Source: JAVXNW01 sp036645575 | GTDB lineage: Bacteria; Bacillota; Clostridia; Christensenellales; Aristaeellaceae | DNA length: 18,800 bases | NCBI GenBank assembly: GCA_036645575.1 | Contig: JAVXNW010000052.1 | Coordinates: 1 to 18,800, forward strand | Reading direction: 5' to 3' | Shown: piece by piece, positions 1 to 7,448 of the stretch | Layout: every line of letters starts with the position of its first letter | How positions within the stretch are numbered: the first letter of the stretch is position 1 | The notes under the pieces: model-generated | The model's database searches: none | The model's input: only the letters and a program-made list of their open reading frames with translations | What the model was told of the DNA's origin: nothing | Position numbers and translations under genes: made by a program

Positions 1-3
1 AAG

Positions 4-114
4 AACGTACAGCTCGAGGGGATAGTGTGAAAGGGGGCGAGCAGCCCACCTTTCGCGTTCAATAACCCGCGTGAGCGCAATCCGGCACCGCAGTGTCGGA
101 TTGCGCTCACGCGG
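4..114 (+). repeat. Dispersed structured intergenic repeat, copy 1
   Basis: Positions 4-77 are identical base for base to the reverse complement of 16036-16109, and 3032-3103 is a diverged third copy. The first hairpin pairs 29-38 with 44-54 around a GAGCA loop, with one bulged A at 48. The second is a 22-bp stem, 67-88 with 93-114, around a CGCA loop, with only one G-T wobble. The element lies just beyond the stop codon of nfnB. No T-run follows either stem on either strand, so it is not a standard intrinsic terminator. Sequence, pairing and location are seen directly; the function is unknown. It may be a REP-like mobile element or a structured RNA at gene 3' ends. Confidence 0.85.
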
Positions 115-143
115 TTCTGCTTGTATGGATGTTGGCGCGGTTG

Positions 144-1535
144 TTACGCCTTCAGCGCCTTGTCGATCGACTCGGCGGCTTGCTTGCCTGCGCCCATCGC
201 CAGGATGACGGTCGCGGCGCCGGTCACGGCGTCGCCGCCTGCGTAGACGAAGTCGCGGCTGGTCTTGAGCGTCGCCTCCTCCACGATCACGCCGCCCCAC
301 TTCTCGGTGGCAAGGCCGGGCGTGGTCGATGTGATCAGCGGGTTGGGCGAGTTGCCGATCGCGACCACTACGGTCTGAACGTCCAGCGTGAACTCGCTGC
401 CCGCCTTGACGACGGGACGCCGGCGTCCCGATGCGTCCGGCTCGCCTAGCGTCATTTCGACGCACGCCATCTGCGTGACGTTGCCCTTCTCGTCGCCCGA
501 AATCCGCGTGGGATTGGTCAGCAGCCGGAAATTGATGCCCTCCTGCTTGGCATGGTGCACTTCCTCAATGCGCGCGGGCATTTCGGCCTCGCTCCTGCGG
601 TACACGATCGAGACCTCTTGCGCGCCCATGCGCAGCGCGCAGCGCGCGGCGTCCATCGCGACGTTGCCGCCGCCGATCACCGCGGCCTGCTTGCCCACCT
701 TGACCGGGGTCACGTGGTTCGGGAAATCGTAGGCCTTCATGAGGTTGATGCGCGTCAGGAACTCGTTGGCGGAGTACACGCCGCACAGTTGCTCGCCCGG
801 AATGCCCTGAAAGCGCGGCAAGCCCGCGCCGCTTCCGATGAACGCGGCCTTAAAGCCCTCCTCGTTGAGCAGCTCGTCCAGCGTCACCGACTTGCCCACC
901 ACGACGTTTGTCAGCACCTCGACGCCGATTCCCTTGAGCGAATCGATCTCGCGCTGCACGAGCGCCTTGGGCAGCCTGAACTCAGGAATGCCGTACATCA
1001 GCACGCCGCCGGGCGTATGGAGCGCCTCAAACACGGTGACCGCATAGCCCTTGGCGCGCAGCGCGCCCGCGCACGAAAGGCCGGCGGGGCCGGATCCGAT
1101 CACCGCGACCTTGATGCCGTTCTCGGTTTCGGGCGCCTTGGGCGCCATGCCGGCGGCCATCGCCCAGTCCGCGACGTAGCGCTCGAGGCGGCCAATGCCG
1201 ACCGGCTCGCCCTTGACCGCGCGCACGCACATCTTTTCACACTGGCTCTCCTGCGGGCAGACGCGTCCGCAGATCGCGGGCAGCGCGTTGTCGCCGCTCA
1301 GGATGCGGTACGCGCCTTCCATGTCGCCTGCGCCAACCTTGCCGATGAACTCAGGAATGCGCACGCCCACGGGGCAGCCCTTCATGCAGGGGCGATGCTT
1401 GCACTGAAGGCAGCGCGCGGCCTCGTTCTCGGCCTGCTGCTTGGTGTAGCCAAGGGCCACCTCTTGAAAGTTCTTGGCGCGCAGGATCGGGTCCTGTTCG
1501 GGCATTGGGGTCTTTTCCAGCTGCATATTGGCCAT
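144..1535 (-). CDS. nfnB: NADPH-binding flavoprotein, NfnB / glutamate synthase small-subunit-like
   Basis: This 463-residue protein belongs to the glutamate synthase small-subunit family. The N-terminus carries two cysteine clusters for [4Fe-4S] centres: Cys42, 45, 50, 54 and Cys89, 93, 99, 103. An FAD-binding GSGPAG motif follows near 147-152, and a second Rossmann motif for NADPH (IGGGNVAMDAA) lies near 287-297. A further FAD motif (YAGGDAVTG) sits near the C-terminus. The gene starts one base after the stop of a PyrK/NfnA-like subunit. That pairing is typical of the NADH-dependent reduced ferredoxin:NADP oxidoreductase NfnAB, a cytoplasmic flavin-bifurcating complex balancing NADH, NADPH and ferredoxin. 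A true glutamate synthase small subunit would normally sit beside gltB, which is not seen here. Family is certain; the Nfn role is inferred from the neighbour. Confidence 0.9.
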   Translation of the reverse strand: MANMQLEKTPMPEQDPILRAKNFQEVALGYTKQQAENEAARCLQCKHRPCMKGCPVGVRIPEFIGKVGAGDMEGAYRILSGDNALPAICGRVCPQESQCEKMCVRAVKGEPVGIGRLERYVADWAMAAGMAPKAPETENGIKVAVIGSGPAGLSCAGALRAKGYAVTVFEALHTPGGVLMYGIPEFRLPKALVQREIDSLKGIGVEVLTNVVVGKSVTLDELLNEEGFKAAFIGSGAGLPRFQGIPGEQLCGVYSANEFLTRINLMKAYDFPNHVTPVKVGKQAAVIGGGNVAMDAARCALRMGAQEVSIVYRRSEAEMPARIEEVHHAKQEGINFRLLTNPTRISGDEKGNVTQMACVEMTLGEPDASGRRRPVVKAGSEFTLDVQTVVVAIGNSPNPLITSTTPGLATEKWGGVIVEEATLKTSRDFVYAGGDAVTGAATVILAMGAGKQAAESIDKALKA

Positions 1536-1536
1536 G

Positions 1537-2379
1537 TTATTTCAATCCCCCCGTCAGGCGGCACACGTGCTTTTCAAGGGCCGTCTTTTCCTCTGTCGCA
1601 AACATCCGTCCGCGGGTCGCGGCGGAGTCGAAGTCAACCAGATGCCCGTCAAAGTCGGGCCCATCCACGCAGGCGAACTTGGTCTCGCCCGCCACGGTGA
1701 CGCGGCAGCCGCCGCACATGCCGGTTCCGTCGATCATGATGGAGTTCATGGACACGATCGTCTTGATGCCGTAGGGGCGGGTCATCTCGCTGACCGCCTT
1801 CATCATCATGAGCGGGCCGATCGCGATGACCGCGTCGTAGTGGACGCCGGCCTTGAGCTGCTCGTCGAGCGCCTGGGTGACAAAGCCCTTGTGCCCGTTT
1901 GAGCCGTCGTCGGTCATGACGAATAGGTTGGTGCACGCCTTTTCAAATTCGTCCGACAGAATGATCAGGCTGGTATTGCGAAAGCCGACGATCAGGTCAA
2001 CCTCGGCGCCCAGGTCGTGAAGCGCCTTGGCCTGGGGATAGGCGATGGCCACGCCCAGTCCACCGCCGACGACGGCGACCTTCTTCATGCCGTCGAACTC
2101 GCTGGCCTTGCCGAGCGGGCCGACGAAATCGTGCAGGCAGTCGCCCTCGTTCATTGTGTCGAGCTGGCGCGTCGTGGCGCCGACCTTCTGGTAGATGATG
2201 GTGATGGTTCCGGCCTCGCGATCAAAGCCCGCGATGGTCAGCGGAATGCGCTCGCCCTCGTCGTCCACGCGCAGGATGATGAACTGGCCGGGCTGTGCGC
2301 GGCGCGCGGCGTAGGGCGCGAGCACCACCATGCGCGACACCTGCTCGTTCAGCACCTCTTTTTTCAGTATCTTGTACAC
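1537..2379 (-). CDS. nfnA: Ferredoxin-NADP reductase subunit alpha, NfnA-like
   Basis: This 280-residue protein is of the dihydroorotate dehydrogenase electron-transfer (PyrK)/sulfide dehydrogenase family. The N-terminal flavin domain includes the QPGQFIILR-type segment (here RRAQPGQFIILRV) and RIPLTIAGFD. An NAD-binding domain follows with VVGGGLGVA. The C-terminal iron-sulfur region has MCGGCR and a later FACVDGP, the usual [2Fe-2S] site. The GTG at 2379 is chosen as start because GGGGGAGG lies 10 bases upstream and the protein then begins VYKILKKEV, as in family members. An upstream ATG at 2445 would add 22 residues unlike the family and place the ribosome site inside the gene. It is the partner of the following nfnB, separated by one base. 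A PyrK role is less likely because no pyrD is adjacent. Confidence 0.88.
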   Translation of the reverse strand: MYKILKKEVLNEQVSRMVVLAPYAARRAQPGQFIILRVDDEGERIPLTIAGFDREAGTITIIYQKVGATTRQLDTMNEGDCLHDFVGPLGKASEFDGMKKVAVVGGGLGVAIAYPQAKALHDLGAEVDLIVGFRNTSLIILSDEFEKACTNLFVMTDDGSNGHKGFVTQALDEQLKAGVHYDAVIAIGPLMMMKAVSEMTRPYGIKTIVSMNSIMIDGTGMCGGCRVTVAGETKFACVDGPDFDGHLVDFDSAATRGRMFATEEKTALEKHVCRLTGGLK

Positions 2380-2467
2380 GTCTGTTGTTCCTCCCCCAAA
2401 ATTTATCGGGTCATTGCCCACGGCGGGCTTGTCCGCCAGCGGCAATCCATGGACAGGGTAAATGGCC

Positions 2468-2908
2468 TCAATTGCGGTCGATGGCCTCGATTAAGTTGAC
2501 GCGGTCGGCGTGGCGGCCGCCCTCGAAGGTCGCGTCGATGAAATTGTCGACGATCATCAGCGCCAGTTCCGCTCCGACGACGCGCCCGCCCAGCGCGAGC
2601 ATATTGCAGTTGTTGTGGCGGCGCGAGAGCTGCGCGGTAAAGGGTTCGGAGCAATTGCAGCAGCGAATGCCCTTGACGCGGTTGGCGGCAAGGGCTATGC
2701 CGCATCCGGTTCCGCACACGACAATGCCCAATTCGCACGCGCCAGAGGCGACCATGCGCGCGGCCTTTTCGCCATAGACGGGATAGTCGACGCGTTCGGT
2801 GTCAAACGAGCCGCAGTCCGCGCAGGTAAACCCGCGCGCCTCGAGATGCGCCTTAACCAGATTCTTAAGTTCAAACCCACCATGATCCGAGCCCAACGCG
2901 ATTTTCAT
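2468..2908 (-). CDS. rpiB: Ribose-5-phosphate isomerase B
   Basis: This 146-residue RpiB/LacAB-family protein is expected to interconvert ribose 5-phosphate and ribulose 5-phosphate in the cytoplasm. Visible family features are GSDHGG at 6-11 (Asp8-His9), the VVCGTGCGIA segment with the catalytic Cys65, and RRHNNCN with His98, followed by LALGGRVVG. Length is normal for RpiB. The start is supported by GGGAGGAA six bases upstream. A LacA/LacB galactose-6-phosphate isomerase is the other family option, but no lac or tagatose genes are present. A gap of 88 bases separates it from nfnA, so the three genes may share a transcript. The upstream intergenic region holds repeat copy 2, and no convincing promoter is visible there. 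Confidence 0.93.
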   Translation of the reverse strand: MKIALGSDHGGFELKNLVKAHLEARGFTCADCGSFDTERVDYPVYGEKAARMVASGACELGIVVCGTGCGIALAANRVKGIRCCNCSEPFTAQLSRRHNNCNMLALGGRVVGAELALMIVDNFIDATFEGGRHADRVNLIEAIDRN

Positions 2909-3031
2909 TTGAATTTCCTCCCATCAAACAATTGCGTATGTTGCGCCGTTCGCCCCGCGAGCGAAATCCCGCTTGGTCGTTCCCCGCCGCCCCGACATAC
3001 AGGGCACTATGCGCGAATGCCACAGCAAGGC

Positions 3032-3161
3032 CGTACAGCTCGAGGGGGTGGTGTGGAGGGGGGCGAGCAGCCCCTCCTCCGCGTTCAATAACCCGCGTGA
3101 GCGTCAGCACGGCACCGCAGTGCCGGGCTGCCCTCCTCCGCGTTCAATCACCGCGTGAGCG
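3032..3161 (+). repeat. Dispersed structured intergenic repeat, copy 2 with partial duplicate
   Basis: Positions 3032-3103 align with copy 1. The first hairpin pairs 3055-3064 with 3070-3080 around the same GAGCA loop. Two A-T pairs of copy 1 are replaced by G-C pairs (3056/3079 and 3058/3077). The second hairpin, 3105-3130, keeps the CGCA loop but has a different stem with one mismatch. Positions 3131-3161 repeat 3072-3103 with one substitution and one deleted base, a partial tandem duplication. The duplicate runs 14 bases into cbiB and supplies its stop codon and last codons. Confidence 0.85.
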
Positions 3162-4104
3162 CAGCAAGGGCGTACAGCGCGAGGCAGGCCAGCGCGGCGG
3201 CTATCCCTGCGGTTGCGTACAAAAGCCGGTTCACCCGCGCGATGTCCGCCCCTTCCGCCGCGCGCGTCGCGTCCCCGATCGTCTCTTTCTCGACTAGCTT
3301 GCCAAAGTACGCGTGCGCGCCGCCCAGCTGAATGCCCAGCGCGCCCGCCGCCGCCGCCTCGCTCCACGCGCAGTTCGGCGACAGGTGGTTCCCGTGGTCG
3401 CGCGCTACCATCCTGACCGCCGCGCCCCCGTCAAGCCCCACCAGCGGCGCGACCGCGCACATCAGCGCCGCGCACACCCGCGCCGGCACATACCCCAGCA
3501 CGTCGTCCAGCCGCGCGCTCGCCCAGCCGATGTCGCGGTACTTTTCGTCCATGTACCCGACCATCGAGTCGAGCGTGGAGGCCGCCTTAAATCCCATCCC
3601 GACGATCGGCCCGCCCAGCGCCAGATAGACAATCGGCGCGATCACCCCGTCGTTTAGGTTCTCCGCGACCGTCTCCACGCACGCCTTGATGATCTCCTCC
3701 GCCGTCAGCCTGTCCGTGTCGCGCCCCACGATCCGCGCTACCCGCACGCGCCCCTGCGCAACCCCCTTTTTAAGCGCCACTTCCACACCCGTCGCCTCAT
3801 CCGCCAAATTTCGCGCCGACAGGCACAGCCAGCTCACAATCGCCATGCCCATCACGAGCGGCACTTCGCCCATCAGCGAAAGCGCCCACAGGACAAGCGC
3901 CGTCGCGCCCATCGTGATCAGCACCGTGGACGCCGTCAGCCACACCGCCGCGATCCGAAGCCGCTTGGCGCGCCTGCGCAGCAGCCCCTCCATCCACGAA
4001 ATGTACTTCCCGATCAGCCGAACCGGGTGCGGAAACCACTCCGGATCGCCCACCGCCAGATCCAGCGCAAACCCGAGCGCCAGCGCCCACATCCGAAGCA
4101 GCAT
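3148..4104 (-). CDS. cbiB: Adenosylcobinamide-phosphate synthase CbiB
   Basis: This 318-residue integral membrane protein belongs to the CbiB/CobD family. It joins (R)-1-amino-2-propanol O-2-phosphate, or aminopropanol, to adenosylcobyric acid to give adenosylcobinamide (phosphate). The N-terminus has the family signature LDLAVGDPEWFPHPVRLIG. Hydrophobic segments are visible around residues 48-75, 78-92 and 296-315, and YLALGGPIVGMGFKAAST is a typical central motif. The ATG at 4104 is preceded by GGGGAGAG at close spacing; the ATG at 4092 is an alternative. It is the last gene of the cobalamin series, 62 bases after cbiP. Its last codons and stop lie inside the partial duplicate of the dispersed repeat, so the C-terminal LTR may be a replacement of the ancestral end. 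Confidence 0.93.
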   Translation of the reverse strand: MLLRMWALALGFALDLAVGDPEWFPHPVRLIGKYISWMEGLLRRRAKRLRIAAVWLTASTVLITMGATALVLWALSLMGEVPLVMGMAIVSWLCLSARNLADEATGVEVALKKGVAQGRVRVARIVGRDTDRLTAEEIIKACVETVAENLNDGVIAPIVYLALGGPIVGMGFKAASTLDSMVGYMDEKYRDIGWASARLDDVLGYVPARVCAALMCAVAPLVGLDGGAAVRMVARDHGNHLSPNCAWSEAAAAGALGIQLGGAHAYFGKLVEKETIGDATRAAEGADIARVNRLLYATAGIAAALACLALYALAALTR

Positions 4105-4166
4105 CTCTCCCCATCCCTTTCGCGCCGGCGCAACGCCTAACGCCCCATTGTATCGCTCGCCCCGCC

Positions 4167-5657
4167 CTACGCCTCGCCCCGCAGCACCCGATAGATGTAC
4201 GGCATGTCCAGGCTCTTTCGAATGCCGCGCGCCAGCAGGTCGAACTGCTCCTCGCGGTATTTCGACATCGTCATCACTTCGCCGCCGCGCGCCGCCAGTC
4301 CCTTGAGCGAACGCGCGTGGTCGATCAGCGTCTGCGCAAACGCGCCCTGGTCAAACAGCCCATGCAGGTAGGTGCCCAGCACGTTTCCCGCAGGATTGCG
4401 CGCGCCGTCCGGCCCCAGCCAGATCACCGCCTCCGGGCCAAACGTGTTCTGTCCGCTGTGAATCTCATACCCGTTGAGCGTCTCCCCGCACAATACCGCC
4501 AGCCATCCGTGCTCGTCCTCCACCGTGAGGTCGGTCTGCACCGTCTTTTTGCCCGGGTAGAACTGCACCGTCATGTCAATCAGCCCAAGTCCCGGCGCTT
4601 CCGGCGTCTCCGACTCCATGCCCTCCGGGTCGTAGAGCGCGCTGCCCATCATCTGGTAGCCGCCGCACACGCCCAGCACCAGCCCGCCCGCGTGCGCGTG
4701 GCGAATGATCTGGGCATCCATGCCCTTTTTGCGCAGCGTGAGCAGGTCGCCAATCGTGTTCTTGGTGCCCGGCAGCACGATGATGTCCGCGCCCTCCAGC
4801 TCCCGCGCCGTCGTGGCGTAGCTCACCCTGACCCCGTTTTGCAGCGTCAGCGACTGGAAGTCGGTGAAGTTGGCGATGTGGTCGAGCCGCACGATCTTGA
4901 TGTTGATGTCGCCATCCCCGATCACCGCGCTGAACCGATCCGACAGGCTGTCCTCGTCCTCCAAATCCACCTTCATGTACGGAATCACGCCCACCACCGG
5001 CACGTGAATGCGCTCCTCCAGCATCTTAAGGCCGGGACGCAGGATCTCGACGTCGCCCCGGAACTTGTTGATCACCACGCCCTTGACCCGCGCGCGCTCT
5101 TTGGGCGTCAGCCATTCCATCGTGCCCAACAGCGAGGCAAATACGCCGCCCCGGTCGATGTCGCCCACCAGCAGCACCGGCACGTCCGCCATCTCCGCCA
5201 TCGCCATATTCACAATGTCGCTCTCGCGCAAATTGATCTCCGCAGGGCTGCCCGCGCCCTCGAGCACGATGTGCCCATATTCCGCCGCCAGCGACTCATA
5301 CGCCGCGCGCACGTTTTCGCGCAGCGTCACCTTGAACGCGTGGTAGTCCAGCGCCGTCATGTTGCGCAGCGGCCGACCGTTCAGCACCACTTGGCTCTGC
5401 CGGTCGCTCGTGGGCTTGAGCAGCACCGGGTTCATCCGCACATCCGGCACGATGCCCGCCGCCTCCGCCTGCACCACCTGCGCGCGCCCCATCTCAAGGC
5501 CTTCGCTGGTCGCAAACGAGTTGAGCGCCATGTTCTGCGCCTTGAACGGCGCGACGCTCAGCCCATCCTCCTTAAAAATTCGGCAAAGCCCCGCGCAAAG
5601 CAAGGATTTCCCCACCGAAGACCCCGTTCCCTGTATCATAATGCCCTTGCCACGCAT
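4167..5657 (-). CDS. cbiP: Cobyric acid synthase (glutamine-hydrolysing) CbiP/CobQ
   Basis: This 496-residue enzyme amidates the b, d, e and g side chains of adenosylcobyrinic acid a,c-diamide to make adenosylcobyric acid, using ATP and glutamine. The N-terminal dethiobiotin-synthetase-like domain has the P-loop QGTGSSVGKS (residues 9-18), FKAQNMALNS (38-47) and VLEGAGSPAEINL (131-143). The C-terminal class I glutaminase domain has LPGTKNT (295-301), the nucleophile Cys331 in GVCGGYQMMG, and the His motif GTYLHGLFD. Length is standard for CobQ/CbiP. AGGAGG lies 9 bases before the ATG. The upstream neighbour cbiJ ends 13 bases before this start, consistent with one operon. Identification is secure. 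Confidence 0.96.
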   Translation of the reverse strand: MRGKGIMIQGTGSSVGKSLLCAGLCRIFKEDGLSVAPFKAQNMALNSFATSEGLEMGRAQVVQAEAAGIVPDVRMNPVLLKPTSDRQSQVVLNGRPLRNMTALDYHAFKVTLRENVRAAYESLAAEYGHIVLEGAGSPAEINLRESDIVNMAMAEMADVPVLLVGDIDRGGVFASLLGTMEWLTPKERARVKGVVINKFRGDVEILRPGLKMLEERIHVPVVGVIPYMKVDLEDEDSLSDRFSAVIGDGDINIKIVRLDHIANFTDFQSLTLQNGVRVSYATTARELEGADIIVLPGTKNTIGDLLTLRKKGMDAQIIRHAHAGGLVLGVCGGYQMMGSALYDPEGMESETPEAPGLGLIDMTVQFYPGKKTVQTDLTVEDEHGWLAVLCGETLNGYEIHSGQNTFGPEAVIWLGPDGARNPAGNVLGTYLHGLFDQGAFAQTLIDHARSLKGLAARGGEVMTMSKYREEQFDLLARGIRKSLDMPYIYRVLRGEA

Positions 5658-5670
5658 GATTTTCTTCCTC

Positions 5671-6447
5671 CTATTGCTCGCTCAATCGCTGACCTTCGCG
5701 CGCCGCTTGCCCTATCTCCGCCGGCCGCGCGATCATGATGAAGTGAATGCCCCGCGCCCGCGCGGCCGCCAGCTTCTCCGGAACGCCCCCCGGAACGCCG
5801 GAATCCTTGCTCACCACGTGCCGAATGGAAAATTGATCGTACAGCGCCCCGTTCAGCGCCTCGGAAAAGGGGCCCTGCATGGCGATCAGGTGGCCGGGCA
5901 GGACGCCCAGCGCCTCCATCTTCTGCATAACGGACGCTGTGGGCAGCACCCTTAGGTACACGCGCGCCGGGTCCAGCGCGCTTAGGTAGACCTCCGCCGT
6001 GTGGCTTCCGGTCGTCAAAAGGATGTTCCCCCGCGTATCCGAAAGCGCGCGCGCCGCCTCGCCCGCGTCCCGCGCCCAGGTAATCCCATCCGCCGCGCCA
6101 ATTTCCCCTTCGCCCGCGCCACGCGTCCCTTCGCCGCCTTCCCGCGCGCCCGCGCGCTCGATCCGGGTGAGCGAAACGCCCGTCGCCTCGGCGCACGCGC
6201 GGATGTTTTCGCGCGCCTTTTCGGCATACGGGTGGGTCGCGTCGATCAGCTCATCGGGCGCAAACGCGCGCACCGCGTCGATCATCTGCGCCGCGTCCAT
6301 CGCCTGCGCGTGCACCGTCGCGCCCGGCGGCACGAGCGCCTTTGCGTACTCGCTCGTCACGCACACCGCCACTTGATCGCCCGCCGCCAAGTATTTTTCG
6401 CACATGGCGCGCCCTTCGCTGGTTCCGCCAAAAATAAATCTCTTCAT
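5671..6447 (-). CDS. cbiJ: Cobalt-precorrin-6A reductase CbiJ/CobK
   Basis: This 258-residue NAD(P)H-dependent reductase acts on (cobalt-)precorrin-6A to give precorrin-6B in corrin ring synthesis. The start MKRFIFGGTSEGR is the family nucleotide-binding motif. DATHPYA (near 69-75), TTGSHTAE, YLRVLPT, HLIAMQGPFS and HVVSKDSG follow in family order. A Gly/Glu/Ala-rich stretch at about residues 99-117 looks like an insertion, since the surrounding sequence aligns with the family without it. The gene starts with an ATGA overlap on the stop of cobD. Identification is by motif recognition and by position among other cobalamin genes. Confidence 0.94.
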   Translation of the reverse strand: MKRFIFGGTSEGRAMCEKYLAAGDQVAVCVTSEYAKALVPPGATVHAQAMDAAQMIDAVRAFAPDELIDATHPYAEKARENIRACAEATGVSLTRIERAGAREGGEGTRGAGEGEIGAADGITWARDAGEAARALSDTRGNILLTTGSHTAEVYLSALDPARVYLRVLPTASVMQKMEALGVLPGHLIAMQGPFSEALNGALYDQFSIRHVVSKDSGVPGGVPEKLAAARARGIHFIMIARPAEIGQAAREGQRLSEQ

Positions 6448-7448
6448 AATATTCCCGCAAGCGCCGCAAGCATTCGCGCGTTCTCCCCCTCGCTCCTGAC
6501 CGCGAGGCGCAGGTGATGGCCGTCGTTAAGTCCCGCAAAATCCTCGCACGGCCTAACCAGAATCCCTTTTTCCTCCAGCGCCGCCGCAACGGTAGGCGCG
6601 GACTTTTCCAATCGCACCAGCAGAAAATTTGCCCGCGACGGATAGACCTTCACGCCCAACTGCGCAAGCCCCGCGCCAAAGGCGTCCCGCCGCAACGCGT
6701 TCCTCGCGGCAATCTGGGCAAAATAGGCCGCGTGCCCGGGCAGGCGCGCCGAAAGCTGCGCCGCAAAGCAGTTGAGCGTCCACGAAAGGCGCTCTTTTTT
6801 GAGCTGCGCAAGCGTCTCGGGGTGCGAAAGCAGGTAGCCCAGCCGCACGCCCGGCACGCACAGCGCCTTGGTCATCGAGCCCAGCACGATGAGCGAGCGC
6901 GCGCCTTGCGCCTGATCGCGCACGCTAATTTCGGGGCAGTAGTCGATAAACGCCTCGTCCACCACCAGTCGCCCGCCCGCCGCGCGCACCCTGTCCCAAA
7001 GCGCCAGCACTTTTTCGCGCGAAAACGCCTCGCCGGTTGGGTTGCACGGATTGCACAGCCACACGTTCGCGCCGCGCGGCAGGGCAAAGGCGTCCAGCGC
7101 CGCGCGCGCGACGTGCACGCAGGGGCGCTCCCCGATCGCGCCCGCGTATTCGCAAAACGCGGGCTCGGTGACCACATGCCCGCCCGCCAGCGCGCCCGCC
7201 AGCGCAATCGCCTCCGCGCCGCCCGCGGTCGCAAGCACGCACCTTTCGTCCACGCCCAGGTGCGCCGCCAGCCCGCGCGCCGCCAACGTGCCCAGCTCGT
7301 CCGGGTAATACTGAACGGCGCCCATGGCCTCGCAAAGCGCGTCAAGCGCCCAGTCCGGCGGGCCTTCGGGGGCCAGATTGGCGGAAAAATCCAGCCACTT
7401 GTCCGGCGCGCCCGCCCGCCAGACATCCCCGCCATGCGTCCTTTTCAT
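6444..7448 (-). CDS. cobD: Threonine-phosphate decarboxylase CobD
   Basis: This 334-residue PLP-dependent class I/II aminotransferase-fold enzyme is expected to decarboxylate L-threonine O-3-phosphate to (R)-1-amino-2-propanol phosphate, the precursor of the cobalamin side arm. The start HGGDVWRAG, then LDFSANLAPEGPP and YYPDE, match CobD. CNPCNPTGE (132-140), VDEAFIDY (163-170) and the PLP lysine Lys194 in GSMTKALCVPGVRLGYL follow. The ATG at 7448 overlaps the cbiA stop as ATGA. The frame stays open to 7796, but that extension lies inside cbiA and is unlike the family, so it is rejected. Related histidinol-phosphate aminotransferases are excluded by motif and by context next to cbiB, cbiP and cbiA. 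Confidence 0.93.
   Translation of the reverse strand: MKRTHGGDVWRAGAPDKWLDFSANLAPEGPPDWALDALCEAMGAVQYYPDELGTLAARGLAAHLGVDERCVLATAGGAEAIALAGALAGGHVVTEPAFCEYAGAIGERPCVHVARAALDAFALPRGANVWLCNPCNPTGEAFSREKVLALWDRVRAAGGRLVVDEAFIDYCPEISVRDQAQGARSLIVLGSMTKALCVPGVRLGYLLSHPETLAQLKKERLSWTLNCFAAQLSARLPGHAAYFAQIAARNALRRDAFGAGLAQLGVKVYPSRANFLLVRLEKSAPTVAAALEEKGILVRPCEDFAGLNDGHHLRLAVRSEGENARMLAALAGIL

Noticed and set aside
2380..2445. Upstream ATG start for nfnA at 2445
   Set aside because: The GTG at 2379 has a strong ribosome site and gives the family N-terminus; the extension would bury that site in coding sequence.
3032..3161. Repeat elements as intrinsic terminators
   Set aside because: No run of T follows the stems in any of the three copies in either direction.
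4317..5738. 473-codon plus-strand open frame opposite cbiP
   Set aside because: It is complementary to a confident gene and has no recognisable motif; long antisense frames are expected at this GC content.
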